From the NCBI RefSeq assembly GCF_001956985.1, contig NZ_CP019082.1, forward strand, positions 4,650,001 to 4,714,000: DNA of 64,000 nucleotides, in the 5' to 3' direction. This document shows positions 45,395-53,194 of this stretch, piece by piece. The notes beneath the pieces are model-generated. The model saw only the letters and a program-made list of their open reading frames with translations, ran no database searches and was not told where the DNA came from. The stretch's first letter is position 1. Each line of letters opens with the position of its first letter. The DNA comes from Paludisphaera borealis (GTDB lineage Bacteria; Planctomycetota; Planctomycetia; Isosphaerales; Isosphaeraceae). The position numbers and the translations under genes are program-made.

Positions 45395-45820
45395 ATGCGG
45401 AAATCGCCGATCGTCGTCGTCCTGTTGATCGCGGGCGCGGCTCTGGGGGCGTCGAGCTTCGCCGACGAGCCCAAGGTCGAGGGGGACCTCAAGTCGCTCC
45501 AGGGCGAGTGGGTCTCGAAGGACAGCCAGGGCGAGAGCTTCTGGACCTTCAAGGGCAACCACCTCTCCATCAAAACTCCGGACCGGGCGTATGAGATCAC
45601 CATCACGCTCGACCCGAAGCAGACCCCCGAGAAGCACATCGATTTCGAGGTCCTCGACGATTCGCCGAACGCCAAGGGGACCAAGGCGGCGGGCATCTAC
45701 AAGCTCGACGGCGAAGAGGTCAAGATCGCCTTCGCCGGTCCCGACGCCGAACGGCCGACCGAGTACAAGACCGACCCCGTCAACTCGTTCGCGTTCGAAC
45801 TCAAGAAAAAGAAGAAGTGA
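45395..45820 (+). CDS. Small secreted TIGR03067-domain protein
   Basis: A 141-residue protein with a signal peptide (VVVLLIAGAALGASSFA). The rest is the TIGR03067 domain: LKSLQGEWVSKDSQGESFWT, ITITLDPKQTPEKHIDF, KGTKAAGIYKLDGEEVKIAF and RPTEY, which recurs many times in planctomycete genomes as small calycin-like secreted proteins. Function is unknown. It ends in a Lys run (ELKKKKK). Confidence 0.85.
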   Translation: MRKSPIVVVLLIAGAALGASSFADEPKVEGDLKSLQGEWVSKDSQGESFWTFKGNHLSIKTPDRAYEITITLDPKQTPEKHIDFEVLDDSPNAKGTKAAGIYKLDGEEVKIAFAGPDAERPTEYKTDPVNSFAFELKKKKK

Positions 45821-45937
45821 CCGCCGCGAGCGTCTCGGGAGATCCGCTCAAGGCTCGGTCCGTCTCGGGCCGATGATGGTCGATACGAGGAACGCTTTTC
45901 TCGTGTCGCACCCTCATCGCCTTTGCGAGCGTCTTCC

Positions 45938-46495
45938 ATGCACACGCCTCGTCGATCGTCTCGCGCAGCGCTTCCGGCCGGGGGCTTGCTCTGGCTTGCG
46001 GCGTCGGCCTTGTTCCTGATCGCGACCGCAAGCGCGCCGGCGACGGCCTCGGAGCCGTCGATCAGCGTCCCGAGCCTCATCCAGATGAGCGGTCCCGAGC
46101 TGGACGCGCTGTATCGCCAGGGGACGTCCGTCGGCCTGCCTCCTGGTCGGGTCCGGGGGACGGCTTTGCTGGCCCCGGGGGCGCGTCGCAACGGTGCGAT
46201 GGCGGCCGGCACGCGGCTGGTCTGGCAGGGGAAGAACATCGACCCGGCCAACGCCGTCGCGACCAACCGCTTCTTCGGCCTGCCCGTCGTCCGGGGCCAA
46301 CTCTACGAAGCCCCGAGCTGGCTCGACGGCGCGCCGGCGCTCATTCTCGACTACAGCAAGACCTCGCGCGTCTACGCCCGCAATCGCGACGAGATCCGCC
46401 AGATCGGCCCAGGCCTGTTCCTCGGCCTGATGTACGGCCGCGCGACGCCGCGGCCGAACCTCAAGATGTACTTCGTACTTCAGGTCGAGCCCTGA
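45938..46495 (+). CDS. Secreted planctomycete-type hypothetical protein
   Basis: About 185 residues from the ATG at 45938, with a signal peptide (GLLWLAASALFLIATASA). The mature part has a compact, well-patterned domain: MSGPELDALYRQGTSVGLPP, RLVWQGKNIDP, FFGLPVVRGQLYEAPSWLDG, LILDYSKTSRVYARNRDEIR and GLFLGLMYGR. The arrangement resembles DUF4334/GXWXG-type calycin-like proteins ('W.GK...G...LDY...RDE...LGL'), but I cannot assign the family. No strong ribosome-binding site is seen. Confidence 0.6.
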   Translation: MHTPRRSSRAALPAGGLLWLAASALFLIATASAPATASEPSISVPSLIQMSGPELDALYRQGTSVGLPPGRVRGTALLAPGARRNGAMAAGTRLVWQGKNIDPANAVATNRFFGLPVVRGQLYEAPSWLDGAPALILDYSKTSRVYARNRDEIRQIGPGLFLGLMYGRATPRPNLKMYFVLQVEP

Positions 46496-46518
46496 GCCGA
46501 AGACGTTCGTAAGGGAAT

Positions 46519-46588
46519 GCACTCGCTGGCGCTTCGGGCTCGTATATGTGAGTTCGCAAATACAAGCCCGAAGCGCCCGCGAGTGCAG
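46519..46588. repeat. 28-bp inverted repeat (hairpin) between convergent genes
   Basis: Arms 46519-46546 (TGCACTCGCTGGCGCTTCGG...) and 46561-46588 pair with two mismatches across a 14-base loop. It lies between the convergent hypothetical and MgtE-like genes, where a bidirectional terminator would be expected, but there is no T-run and the arms are long, so a mobile REP-like palindrome is as likely. Confidence 0.65.
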
Positions 46589-46598
46589 GTTTCGACTG

Positions 46599-47597
46599 TC
46601 ACATCAGGAACAGGGTTGAGAGGCCGAAGTAGAGGAATAGGGTCGTCAGGTCGGCGAACACGAGGGCGACGGGGCCGGCGGCGACCCGGGGGTCGCGCTT
46701 GAACAGGTGGAGGATGAGCGGAAGCGCCATGCCGATCATGGCCGAGGCCGTCATCGTCAGGCTGATCGACAGCAGGATCGTCCAGGCGATGTTCGGCTGT
46801 TGCTTCCAGATCCAGGCGACGAGCCCCACGATCGGGCCGGTGGCGAAGCCCAGCAGCAGACCCGTCCAGAGTTCGCGCCTGAGCGTCCCGAGGATCTGCC
46901 GCCAGCCGACGTTCGGTTCGTGGAGCGTCTGGAGGGCCAGCGAGACCGACTGGATGCCGACGGCCTCGGCGAGCGTCAGCACCACGGGGATGAACAGCGC
47001 CAGGACCACGAGATGGTCGAGCGTCTCCTGGAACGCCCCGGTGAGGAACGCGGCGAGGATGCCGCCGACGATGTTGCAGATGAGCCAGGGGAACCGCTGT
47101 CCGAAGGCCTTCAGCGGCGTCGCCCCGTGCGACCGCAACGCCCGGACGCCGATGAGCTGGAACAGGTCTTCATAGCTGGTGCGCTGGGCGAGGTCGGTGA
47201 TCTCGTCGGTGTAAAGCTCGATGTCGACCACGCCCAGCAGCCGCTTTTGCTCGTCGACGACCGGGAGTGCCAGGAACTTGTGGAAGACGAAGATCTCGCA
47301 CGCGTCCATCACGGTCGCGGTCCGGGGGAGCGTCATCACCTTGCGGATCATCACGTCCGCGAGCTTCTGATCGAGCGGGCTCAAGAGCAGCAGGCGCGTG
47401 GGGACCACGCCCTGGAGGCGGCCGTCGTCGTCGACGACGTAAAAGTAGATGATCCGCCCCCCCTGCTGACGGCTTCGGATCTGTTCGAGGGCCTGGCCGA
47501 TCGTCTGATCAACCTTGAGCGGCGTGACGTCGGTTCGGAGGTGGCGTTCCACCGCGTCGTCGAGGCGCGGCAATCGATGCTTTACGGACGCTGGCAT
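46599..47597 (-). CDS. MgtE-like divalent cation transporter without the MgtE_N domain
   Basis: A 332-residue protein: paired CBS domains at residues ~20-140 (TIGQALEQIRSRQQGG, VMIRKVMTLPRTATVMDACE, ALPVVDEQKRLLGVVDIELY) and then five membrane helices. MgtE features include LALFIPVVLTLAEAVGIQSV and VAAGPVALVFADLTTLFLYF, the latter with the conserved pore Asp. The N-terminal superhelical MgtE_N domain is absent, and the usual GNxGxQ of the second helix is EAVGIQ. It probably moves Mg2+ or a related ion; selectivity is uncertain. AGGAGGTG upstream fixes the start. Confidence 0.75.
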   Translation of the reverse strand: MPASVKHRLPRLDDAVERHLRTDVTPLKVDQTIGQALEQIRSRQQGGRIIYFYVVDDDGRLQGVVPTRLLLLSPLDQKLADVMIRKVMTLPRTATVMDACEIFVFHKFLALPVVDEQKRLLGVVDIELYTDEITDLAQRTSYEDLFQLIGVRALRSHGATPLKAFGQRFPWLICNIVGGILAAFLTGAFQETLDHLVVLALFIPVVLTLAEAVGIQSVSLALQTLHEPNVGWRQILGTLRRELWTGLLLGFATGPIVGLVAWIWKQQPNIAWTILLSISLTMTASAMIGMALPLILHLFKRDPRVAAGPVALVFADLTTLFLYFGLSTLFLM

Positions 47598-47779
47598 ATC
47601 ACCTCCTGGCCCGCACTCCGCCGTGGTCGACGCAGCCTTGCGCCGTTCACGCCCGGACGCGCGTCGATGATATCGCCGACCCGCGGCTTTGGGCAGGCGA
47701 GATCACGGGGAGGCTTGGGAGAGGAGGATGCGCCGGCGCGAGGCGAAACTCCCCGCCGGCGCGTCGCCCTTGAGGGTCG

Positions 47780-48142
47780 TCAGGACGGCGAGCGGACCAC
47801 GACCCGCCTGGGAGACGTGCTCACGACGTAGTAGACTTCTTCGCGGACTGCTTCGCCAGTGGGCGAGCTCATCCAGAGTTCGACCGGGCACGACACGTCG
47901 AGGTCGGCCGCCTTGAGATTCGAGCCGATCTCGAATCGCTCCAGTCGATAGCCCTCCTTCCACCTGGGCTCGGCGACGTAGTCCGCGCCGGAAGGGTCGT
48001 CGACCTTTCGGCCCTGCTTCCAGGCGTCGAGGACCGATCGAAGGATCTCGCCGGCCGGCGACGAGCCGTCGAATCCGGAGTCATTCGAAGTCGCGGCGAG
48101 CACGGCGAGCCGGACCGCGACGAATGAAACGAGCTGTTGCAT
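47780..48142 (-). CDS. Small secreted hypothetical protein
   Basis: A 120-residue frame with a hydrophobic start (MQQLVSFVAVRLAVLAATS) that may be a short signal peptide. The rest (ILRSVLDAWKQGRKVDDPSG, WKEGYRLERFEIGSNL, VELWMSSPTGEAVREEVYYV) is well patterned, with a 'F...L....W..G' helix that recalls small SnoaL/NTF2-like secreted planctomycete proteins. No family is certain. It lies alone between the MgtE-like gene and another hypothetical. Confidence 0.5.
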   Translation of the reverse strand: MQQLVSFVAVRLAVLAATSNDSGFDGSSPAGEILRSVLDAWKQGRKVDDPSGADYVAEPRWKEGYRLERFEIGSNLKAADLDVSCPVELWMSSPTGEAVREEVYYVVSTSPRRVVVRSPS

Positions 48143-48249
48143 GGGCTTGATCCTAGTATGACGAAATAGAAATGCGAATCGGAGCCGACGACTTGCCGCC
48201 GCTTCTTGAAACGTGAATGGTCAGCCATCAAAACTGGCTGTCGCGAACA

Positions 48250-48275
48250 CCCCTTCTCCCTTGAGGGAGAAGGGG
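48250..48275. repeat. Perfect 11-bp hairpin
   Basis: CCCCTTCTCCC (48250-48260) and GGGAGAAGGGG (48265-48275) flank TTGA. It lies between two minus-strand hypothetical genes and has the look of the widespread REP-like or terminator hairpin; there is no T-run on either side. Confidence 0.6.
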
Positions 48276-48367
48276 ATCCGGCGCTGGCCCGTCCGCAACC
48301 CGGCGGCAAACCTCAATCCCGAGCGCGCACACTGGCGGCCCTGGGATCATGGGTTCGATCCAAAGCG

Positions 48368-48817
48368 TCAGACCGTGACCGTCGCCGCCGGGCGTCGAGG
48401 AGGATGGAAGATGGGATCGGCCTGGTGGACGGCCTGGAATTCGGCTTCACCGTGGGGTCGGATCATGGTTCCCGAATCGAGCAGCAAGACCAGTGAAGTC
48501 GCGATCGCCCACTGATCGAAGCCTGGCGAGACTTCGGGGACGGCCGAGAACGGCGTGGCGGGAAGGCCCGAGCAGAAGGCCCCGGTGCAGGGCCGCGGCC
48601 GATCGCCGGGAGCGGGGCCTTGCGGTTCGGGCAGGGCGCCGCCGGCGTCGAGCATCTCCAGGAGGGCGCGGTATGTCGCGGGCGATCGCCGGGGAGCGTG
48701 GCCCGTGGCGCATCCCGCCGCCCGGACATTCGACGAGGAAACGACGCCCACCGTCGCCAGCGCCAACAGCGCCGCGAGCCAACGACCGGCCAGTCGTTTG
48801 GACGTGGATCGTCTCAT
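48368..48817 (-). CDS. Small secreted hypothetical protein
   Basis: A 149-residue frame with a signal peptide (WLAALLALATVGVVSSSNVRA). The mature part has CTGAFCSGLPATPFSAVPE, which resembles the 'CxGxxCSG' stretch of small planctomycete secreted proteins, then FDQWAIATSLVLLLDSGTM. Function is unknown. GGAG about six bases before the ATG supports the start. Confidence 0.5.
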   Translation of the reverse strand: MRRSTSKRLAGRWLAALLALATVGVVSSSNVRAAGCATGHAPRRSPATYRALLEMLDAGGALPEPQGPAPGDRPRPCTGAFCSGLPATPFSAVPEVSPGFDQWAIATSLVLLLDSGTMIRPHGEAEFQAVHQADPIFHPPRRPAATVTV

Positions 48818-49067
48818 CGAACTCCGTCACGGGGACGACAGGATTTTGCCGTATCTCGAACCGGACGCGGGATGGAGCAGCCGCTTGCCGGCACGACCTT
48901 GCGAAAGGCATGTGGAATACAGTATCACCAGCGCGTATGACGATCAAGCGCGTGATCGAGAACGAAGGTTCTAAGGCTCAAAGAGGATGGCCGTTTCGTG
49001 TATACTCAGGCGCGTCCCGTTCGTTGGGAACGCGACGCCGCCTCGAAGCCAGGAGCCAGGACAGGCC

Positions 49068-49913
49068 ATGACTAAGCCGCCCGACGGATTCGCGCAGACT
49101 TACGGCGTTGAATTGCTTTACGAACAGCCGCCGACCATCGTGCGGAGCGAGCTGCTGCAAAGCGTCCGGAAATACTGCCCGAACGCCGAGACGATGGGCG
49201 ACGCCGAGCCGGGCTTGAGCATCTCGTTCTTCCATCCCGATCATCCCGTCGGCCTGGCAGGCGCGGCGATGCCCGCTCAGACGCACGTCTTCGTCACGGA
49301 GGAGCCGTACTCGGTCACGCCCGAGCTTGCGGACGATTTGCGGCAGTCGTGGGGGTTCCCCGACGTGGCCGAGGTGCTGGGGCGTTGCCGGCGAAGCGTG
49401 CTCGTGACCGACATGATGTCCAGCTCGCTCGCTCCCAAGGAGCGGCTCGGGCTGTTTCAGGCCGTCCTGGCCGGCGTGCTCGACGTCGTGCCGGCTCTGG
49501 CGATCCACTGGCGGCCGTCGGCCCACTTCATCAAGGCGGATCAGTACCGCCAGGCGTTCCGCGAGGGGGGCGCGTCGCGGTTCTTCGCCGGCGGGCTCAA
49601 CGTCCGGTTCTTCATGGTCGACGACGCGCCGGGCGAGATGATCATGGACACGCTCGGCCTGGCGGCCCTGGGACTGCCCGACCTTCAGTGCCATTTCCGC
49701 GATCTCGACCCCAACGACGTCGGCACGGTGCTGATGAACTCCGGCTGCTACATCTATGAGGCCGGCGACGTGATCCAGGACGACCACACGATCGAGGGGG
49801 CGACCGTAGGCAGCCGCTGGCGGTGCCAGCACGAGGAATCTCTGGTGTCTCCCCATCGCATGGTCCTCAACCTCGACCCCGGCCCGCCGCACGCGGGCGA
49901 TCGCGGGGACTGA
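49068..49913 (+). CDS. DUF4261-like protein
   Basis: A 281-residue cytoplasmic protein without signal or helices: TYGVELLYEQPPTIVRSELL, HVFVTEEPYSVTPELADDLR, VLVTDMMSSSLAPKERLGLF, ALAIHWRPSAHFIKADQYRQ, DTLGLAALGLPDLQCHFRDL and NSGCYIYEAGDVIQDDHTIE. The order (VTDM... then IHW.PS, then the LGL...D.Q.HF block) matches DUF4261 domains. That family is often associated with type VI immunity or SUKH-like settings; no such system is seen here. The function is unknown. Confidence 0.65.
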   Translation: MTKPPDGFAQTYGVELLYEQPPTIVRSELLQSVRKYCPNAETMGDAEPGLSISFFHPDHPVGLAGAAMPAQTHVFVTEEPYSVTPELADDLRQSWGFPDVAEVLGRCRRSVLVTDMMSSSLAPKERLGLFQAVLAGVLDVVPALAIHWRPSAHFIKADQYRQAFREGGASRFFAGGLNVRFFMVDDAPGEMIMDTLGLAALGLPDLQCHFRDLDPNDVGTVLMNSGCYIYEAGDVIQDDHTIEGATVGSRWRCQHEESLVSPHRMVLNLDPGPPHAGDRGD

Positions 49914-50007
49914 GCCCAGGGCCGGCTCGGATTGCCCGCGCGGGTGTTTTGGGTTAGCCTCCCCCGGCGGTTCCCTTGCCGGGAACGCTCAAGGAGGAGC
50001 GGAACGG

Positions 50008-51813
50008 ATGCCGATCGCGGGCGATACAATAGTCGCGTCGGATGGTGCGCGACGGTGGCTGCCCGAGGCGGCCGTGACGCTGCTGGCCGGCGTCCTGTTC
50101 CTGGGATGCCTGGGCTCGGTCGAGCTTTGGGGCAAGCGCGAGCAGCGGCTGGCCGCCGAGGTGCTCGACACGGTCGTCGACGGCCGCTGGCTGGTCGCGC
50201 GGATCCAGGGGCGGCCGCGCCTGGAGAAGCCTCCTCTCCCGAGGTGGACCGCCGCCGCGCTGGCCGTCGTCTCGGGGCGTTGCGACGAGTGGACCGTCCG
50301 CCTGCCGGGCGCGCTCGCGGCTCTGGGGACCGTCGGCCTGACCTACCTTCTGGGGTGCCGGATCGGCGGTCGATCGCTCGGTCTCTGCGCGGCGATGGTT
50401 CTGTGCACCACCCCCCTGTTCATCAGCGAGTCGCGACAGGCCGGACAGGATGGTCCCCTCGCCCTTTACACGACGCTGGCCCTCTATGCGGCGTACCGCA
50501 TCCTCGAACCCGCGTCGGAAGGCGGCCGGCGCTGGGCGATCGTGTTCCACGTCGCGCTCGGGCTCGGGTTCCTTTGCAAGGGGCCGATGATCCTGATGAT
50601 CGTGGGCGCGACGATTATCCCGTACGCGATGCTGGGCCGTCGGCTCGGGCGGGTCGTTCGCCTGCTGGCCAACCCCTGGGGCGCGTCGGCGTTCCTGGCC
50701 CTGGCGCTTTGCTGGCCCGTTCCGGTGTGGCTCGCCGATCCCAACGCGGTGGGCGTCTGGATCACCGAGATGGGACAGAAGACCGGCGCGTTGCCGATCG
50801 CGCATCGCGAGCGGTCGCACTTCCTGCTGGAGTGGCCGGTCCTGGTTCTGCCCTGGCTGGTCGCCGGACTGTCGGGCGTCATCCTGCCGTTTCGCCGCGA
50901 CCGCGACGACGCGACCGACGAAACGGCGGTCGCCGCCGTGTGGTTTCCCTGGTTCTGGTCGATCGGGACGCTGCTGCTGCTGAGCACCTGGGCGGTGGCG
51001 AAGCCCAACTACTATACGCCCTGCTTGCCGGGCTGGTCGCTGCTGGCGGGCATGGCCTGGCTCCGCCTCGATCGGCTGGCCCTTGATCCCGAGGCGAAAG
51101 GACGGCGTCGAGCGCGTGTGGCGATGCTCCTTCAATGGGGCGTCTGGCTGGCGATCGGCGCGTTGATCCCGGCGATCCCCGGTCGCTGGTTCGCCGACGT
51201 CGCTCCGGGATGGTTCGCGACGGCGGCGGTCGCCCTGACCGCCGCCGCGGTCGCGGGCGCCTGGATCGGCCGCCGAGGCGGCGGCGGCGGCGCGCTCGCG
51301 CTCTTGCCGGTCACGGCCGCGACGGCCCTCGGCGTCGTGATCGGCTACGGCGTCATCGCGCCCGAAGAGAACGCGACGCGCGGGCATCGCGACGTCGCCG
51401 GGCGGATCGATCGGCTGATCCCCGCCGAGATCGACACGCTGTCGTTCTTTCACGAGCTGGACGAAGGGCTCTGGTTCTACCTTCGCGGCCGACGGCTCGC
51501 GCCCGTGCCGGGCAGCCAACCCCGCTACAGCGACAGCTACGACCGACTGGCGACCGCCGACTCGCGGATTCCGCTCGACGGACCGGGCCGGCGGATACCC
51601 GAGTCGCGGAAGATCCTCGCCGACTGGCTCGACCGCCGTTCCGGCGCCGCCGAGTACCTTCTCCTCCGCGACAAGGTCTACAAGCCGCTCGCACCCGATC
51701 TCGACCGGGTCGCCGACCTCGTGTTCCGGGAATCGGGCTCGAAGCGCAATGGACTGATCCTCCTGCGGATCAATCACGCCCCCGACCCGGCCGTCGACCC
51801 CGTGATTCGCTAG
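50008..51813 (+). CDS. GT39/ArnT-type membrane glycosyltransferase
   Basis: A 601-residue polytopic protein. LWGKREQRLAAEVLDTVVDG, RIQGRPRLEKPPLPRWTAAA, RLPGALAALGTVGLTYLLG and SRQAGQDGPLALYTTLALYA are the ArnT/PMT_2 signatures of the first periplasmic loop and helices; FLCKGPMILMIVG follows. Ten or more helices in all, and a C-terminal periplasmic part (SFFHELDEGLWFYLRGRRLA). Such enzymes use polyprenyl-phosphate sugars. AAGGAGGAG before the ATG fixes the start. Confidence 0.85.
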   Translation: MPIAGDTIVASDGARRWLPEAAVTLLAGVLFLGCLGSVELWGKREQRLAAEVLDTVVDGRWLVARIQGRPRLEKPPLPRWTAAALAVVSGRCDEWTVRLPGALAALGTVGLTYLLGCRIGGRSLGLCAAMVLCTTPLFISESRQAGQDGPLALYTTLALYAAYRILEPASEGGRRWAIVFHVALGLGFLCKGPMILMIVGATIIPYAMLGRRLGRVVRLLANPWGASAFLALALCWPVPVWLADPNAVGVWITEMGQKTGALPIAHRERSHFLLEWPVLVLPWLVAGLSGVILPFRRDRDDATDETAVAAVWFPWFWSIGTLLLLSTWAVAKPNYYTPCLPGWSLLAGMAWLRLDRLALDPEAKGRRRARVAMLLQWGVWLAIGALIPAIPGRWFADVAPGWFATAAVALTAAAVAGAWIGRRGGGGGALALLPVTAATALGVVIGYGVIAPEENATRGHRDVAGRIDRLIPAEIDTLSFFHELDEGLWFYLRGRRLAPVPGSQPRYSDSYDRLATADSRIPLDGPGRRIPESRKILADWLDRRSGAAEYLLLRDKVYKPLAPDLDRVADLVFRESGSKRNGLILLRINHAPDPAVDPVIR

Positions 51814-52088
51814 CCTGACCCCCGGTTTGTGCAACTCCTACACGCTCGCCGCGGGTGTCTTTGCGGTTTCGCGAAGAGAATCCGCCACGGGATGCCGTGC
51901 GTATTCAGTGGAGTTTGGGGGTCGGCGAAGATGGATCGCGCGGAAAAGTCGGATTATGCGGAGTGCGCCGTCGCTTCTTTTTGTGCATCTTATCTGTTTT
52001 GCCCGACCCCGACGACCGTCATGATTGTCGACGTAACCTGTTGGTACAAAAGGTGAAGCGGATTCAAGGCCGGTGGCCGGGGCGTCGA

Positions 52089-52306
52089 TACAATAGGTGA
52101 CTCGCTGAGGGAAGCCTCAACCGAGAAGTCGGGAGCACCAAACTTTGGTGGTATCGATCCGAGGGGAGACCGAAAGGTCTCGGGTCCCGGGAAGACCTCG
52201 ACCGAGGGTTCGATGCCATGGACGACCGAACGTAACAGGGACGAGCGAAACGGCCGGCCGGAATCGCCGCCCTCGATCATTAGTCACTCTAGGAGAGTAT
52301 TCTCCC
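52089..52306 (+). promoter_or_regulatory. Promoter and structured leader of the Cys-rich secreted protein gene
   Basis: TACAAT at 52089-52094 is a good -10 box without a clear -35. It would give a ~200-base leader containing ACCAAACTTTGGT (52137-52149), GACCGAAAGGTC, and AGGTCTCGGGTCCCGGGAAGACCT-like symmetrical parts, then AGGAGAG just before the start. No known riboswitch was recognised. The upstream part of this gap (51814-52088) has no gene I can support. Confidence 0.4.
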
Positions 52307-52930
52307 ATGTTGAAGCCCTTGACGTTGAGCCTCAGCCTTGCCGTCGCTCTTGGGTTCTGCAGCGTGAGCATGGCGGGCGGTTTTGATAGTGGCTGTGCGA
52401 CGTGCGGCCTGGCTTCCAGCCAGGGCGGACCGATCGCCAGCGCTCAGGGCCCGATCATCGGCACGAGCTGCGACGGCGGCGACGCCTGTGGCGGCGGCCG
52501 CAAGAAGTGCAATCTGTTCAGCGGCCTCGGCGGCAAGCTGGACGGCCTCCACTGCAAGCTCAAGGGGATTCTTCATCCCCCGGTGACCTACGAGTGGGTC
52601 CTGAAGAAGAAGCACCTGTGGGGCCACAAGAACAGCGGCTGCGACACCTGCGGCCCGGTTGAGTCGGTCTACCCGACCAGCCAGGTTGTTCCTTCGGGCC
52701 AGGGCTATGCGGCTCCTTCCGGCCAGGGCTACGTTGCTCCGACCGGCCAGGGCTACGCCGCTCCGGCCTACGGTGCTGGCCAGCACGCCTACCAGGCGAG
52801 CAAGCCCGCCCCGACGATCGCCTCGGTTCCGGCCGAGATGAGCCCGGCCTTCCCGGGTGAAGAAGCTCCTCCGGCCCCGGAAGTCAAGACCTCCGGCGGA
52901 CTGCTTCTGCCCACCCCCGCCGGCAACTGA
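52307..52930 (+). CDS. Secreted Cys-rich protein with GQGY repeats
   Basis: A 207-residue protein with a signal peptide (TLSLSLAVALGFCSVSMAGG). CATCGLAS, CDGGDACGGGRKKC and CDTCGPVESV provide paired cysteines. The middle part LHCKLKGILHPPVTYEWVLK, then three units of APxGQGYxAP (about residues 138-162), and a Pro-rich tail follow. It is typical of small planctomycete secreted proteins of unknown role, possibly envelope-associated. Terminator directly after it and a leader before it point to single-gene, probably strong expression. Confidence 0.75.
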   Translation: MLKPLTLSLSLAVALGFCSVSMAGGFDSGCATCGLASSQGGPIASAQGPIIGTSCDGGDACGGGRKKCNLFSGLGGKLDGLHCKLKGILHPPVTYEWVLKKKHLWGHKNSGCDTCGPVESVYPTSQVVPSGQGYAAPSGQGYVAPTGQGYAAPAYGAGQHAYQASKPAPTIASVPAEMSPAFPGEEAPPAPEVKTSGGLLLPTPAGN

Positions 52931-52984
52931 GCTAAGCTGATCGACTCTTCCGGTTTCTGAACCGGATCGACTAGCCGACTCGAT

Positions 52985-53032
52985 ACGACGGACCTCGCAA
53001 CGCACCCGCGCTGCGAGGTCCGTCGTCGTTTT
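52985..53032 (+). terminator. Rho-independent terminator
   Basis: A perfect 15-bp stem, ACGACGGACCTCGCA (52985-52999) with its complement at 53012-53026, a 12-base loop, and then CGTTTT. It ends the Cys-rich protein gene and isolates it from the flagellar cluster. Confidence 0.85.
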
Positions 53033-53194
53033 GCGCCCCTCTCGACGAGACGACCCTTGCATCGGCCGCGATTGACAAACCGGGCGGAATGTGGATAACA
53101 CGTTCGCCGCGGGATGCGTCCGGCTCCGTGCGCCCAAGGATGGGCCGCCGGCGCCGCGTTTCGGGCCGCATCAGGGTTGTTCCAGGGAGGGTGG

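Noticed and set aside
48351-48375. GGTTCGATCC, resembling a tRNA T-loop
   Set aside because: The flanking bases do not form a T-stem and no acceptor, D or anticodon arm can be drawn. The same holds for the GGGTTCGATCGCGCG repeats at 7721 and 7929.
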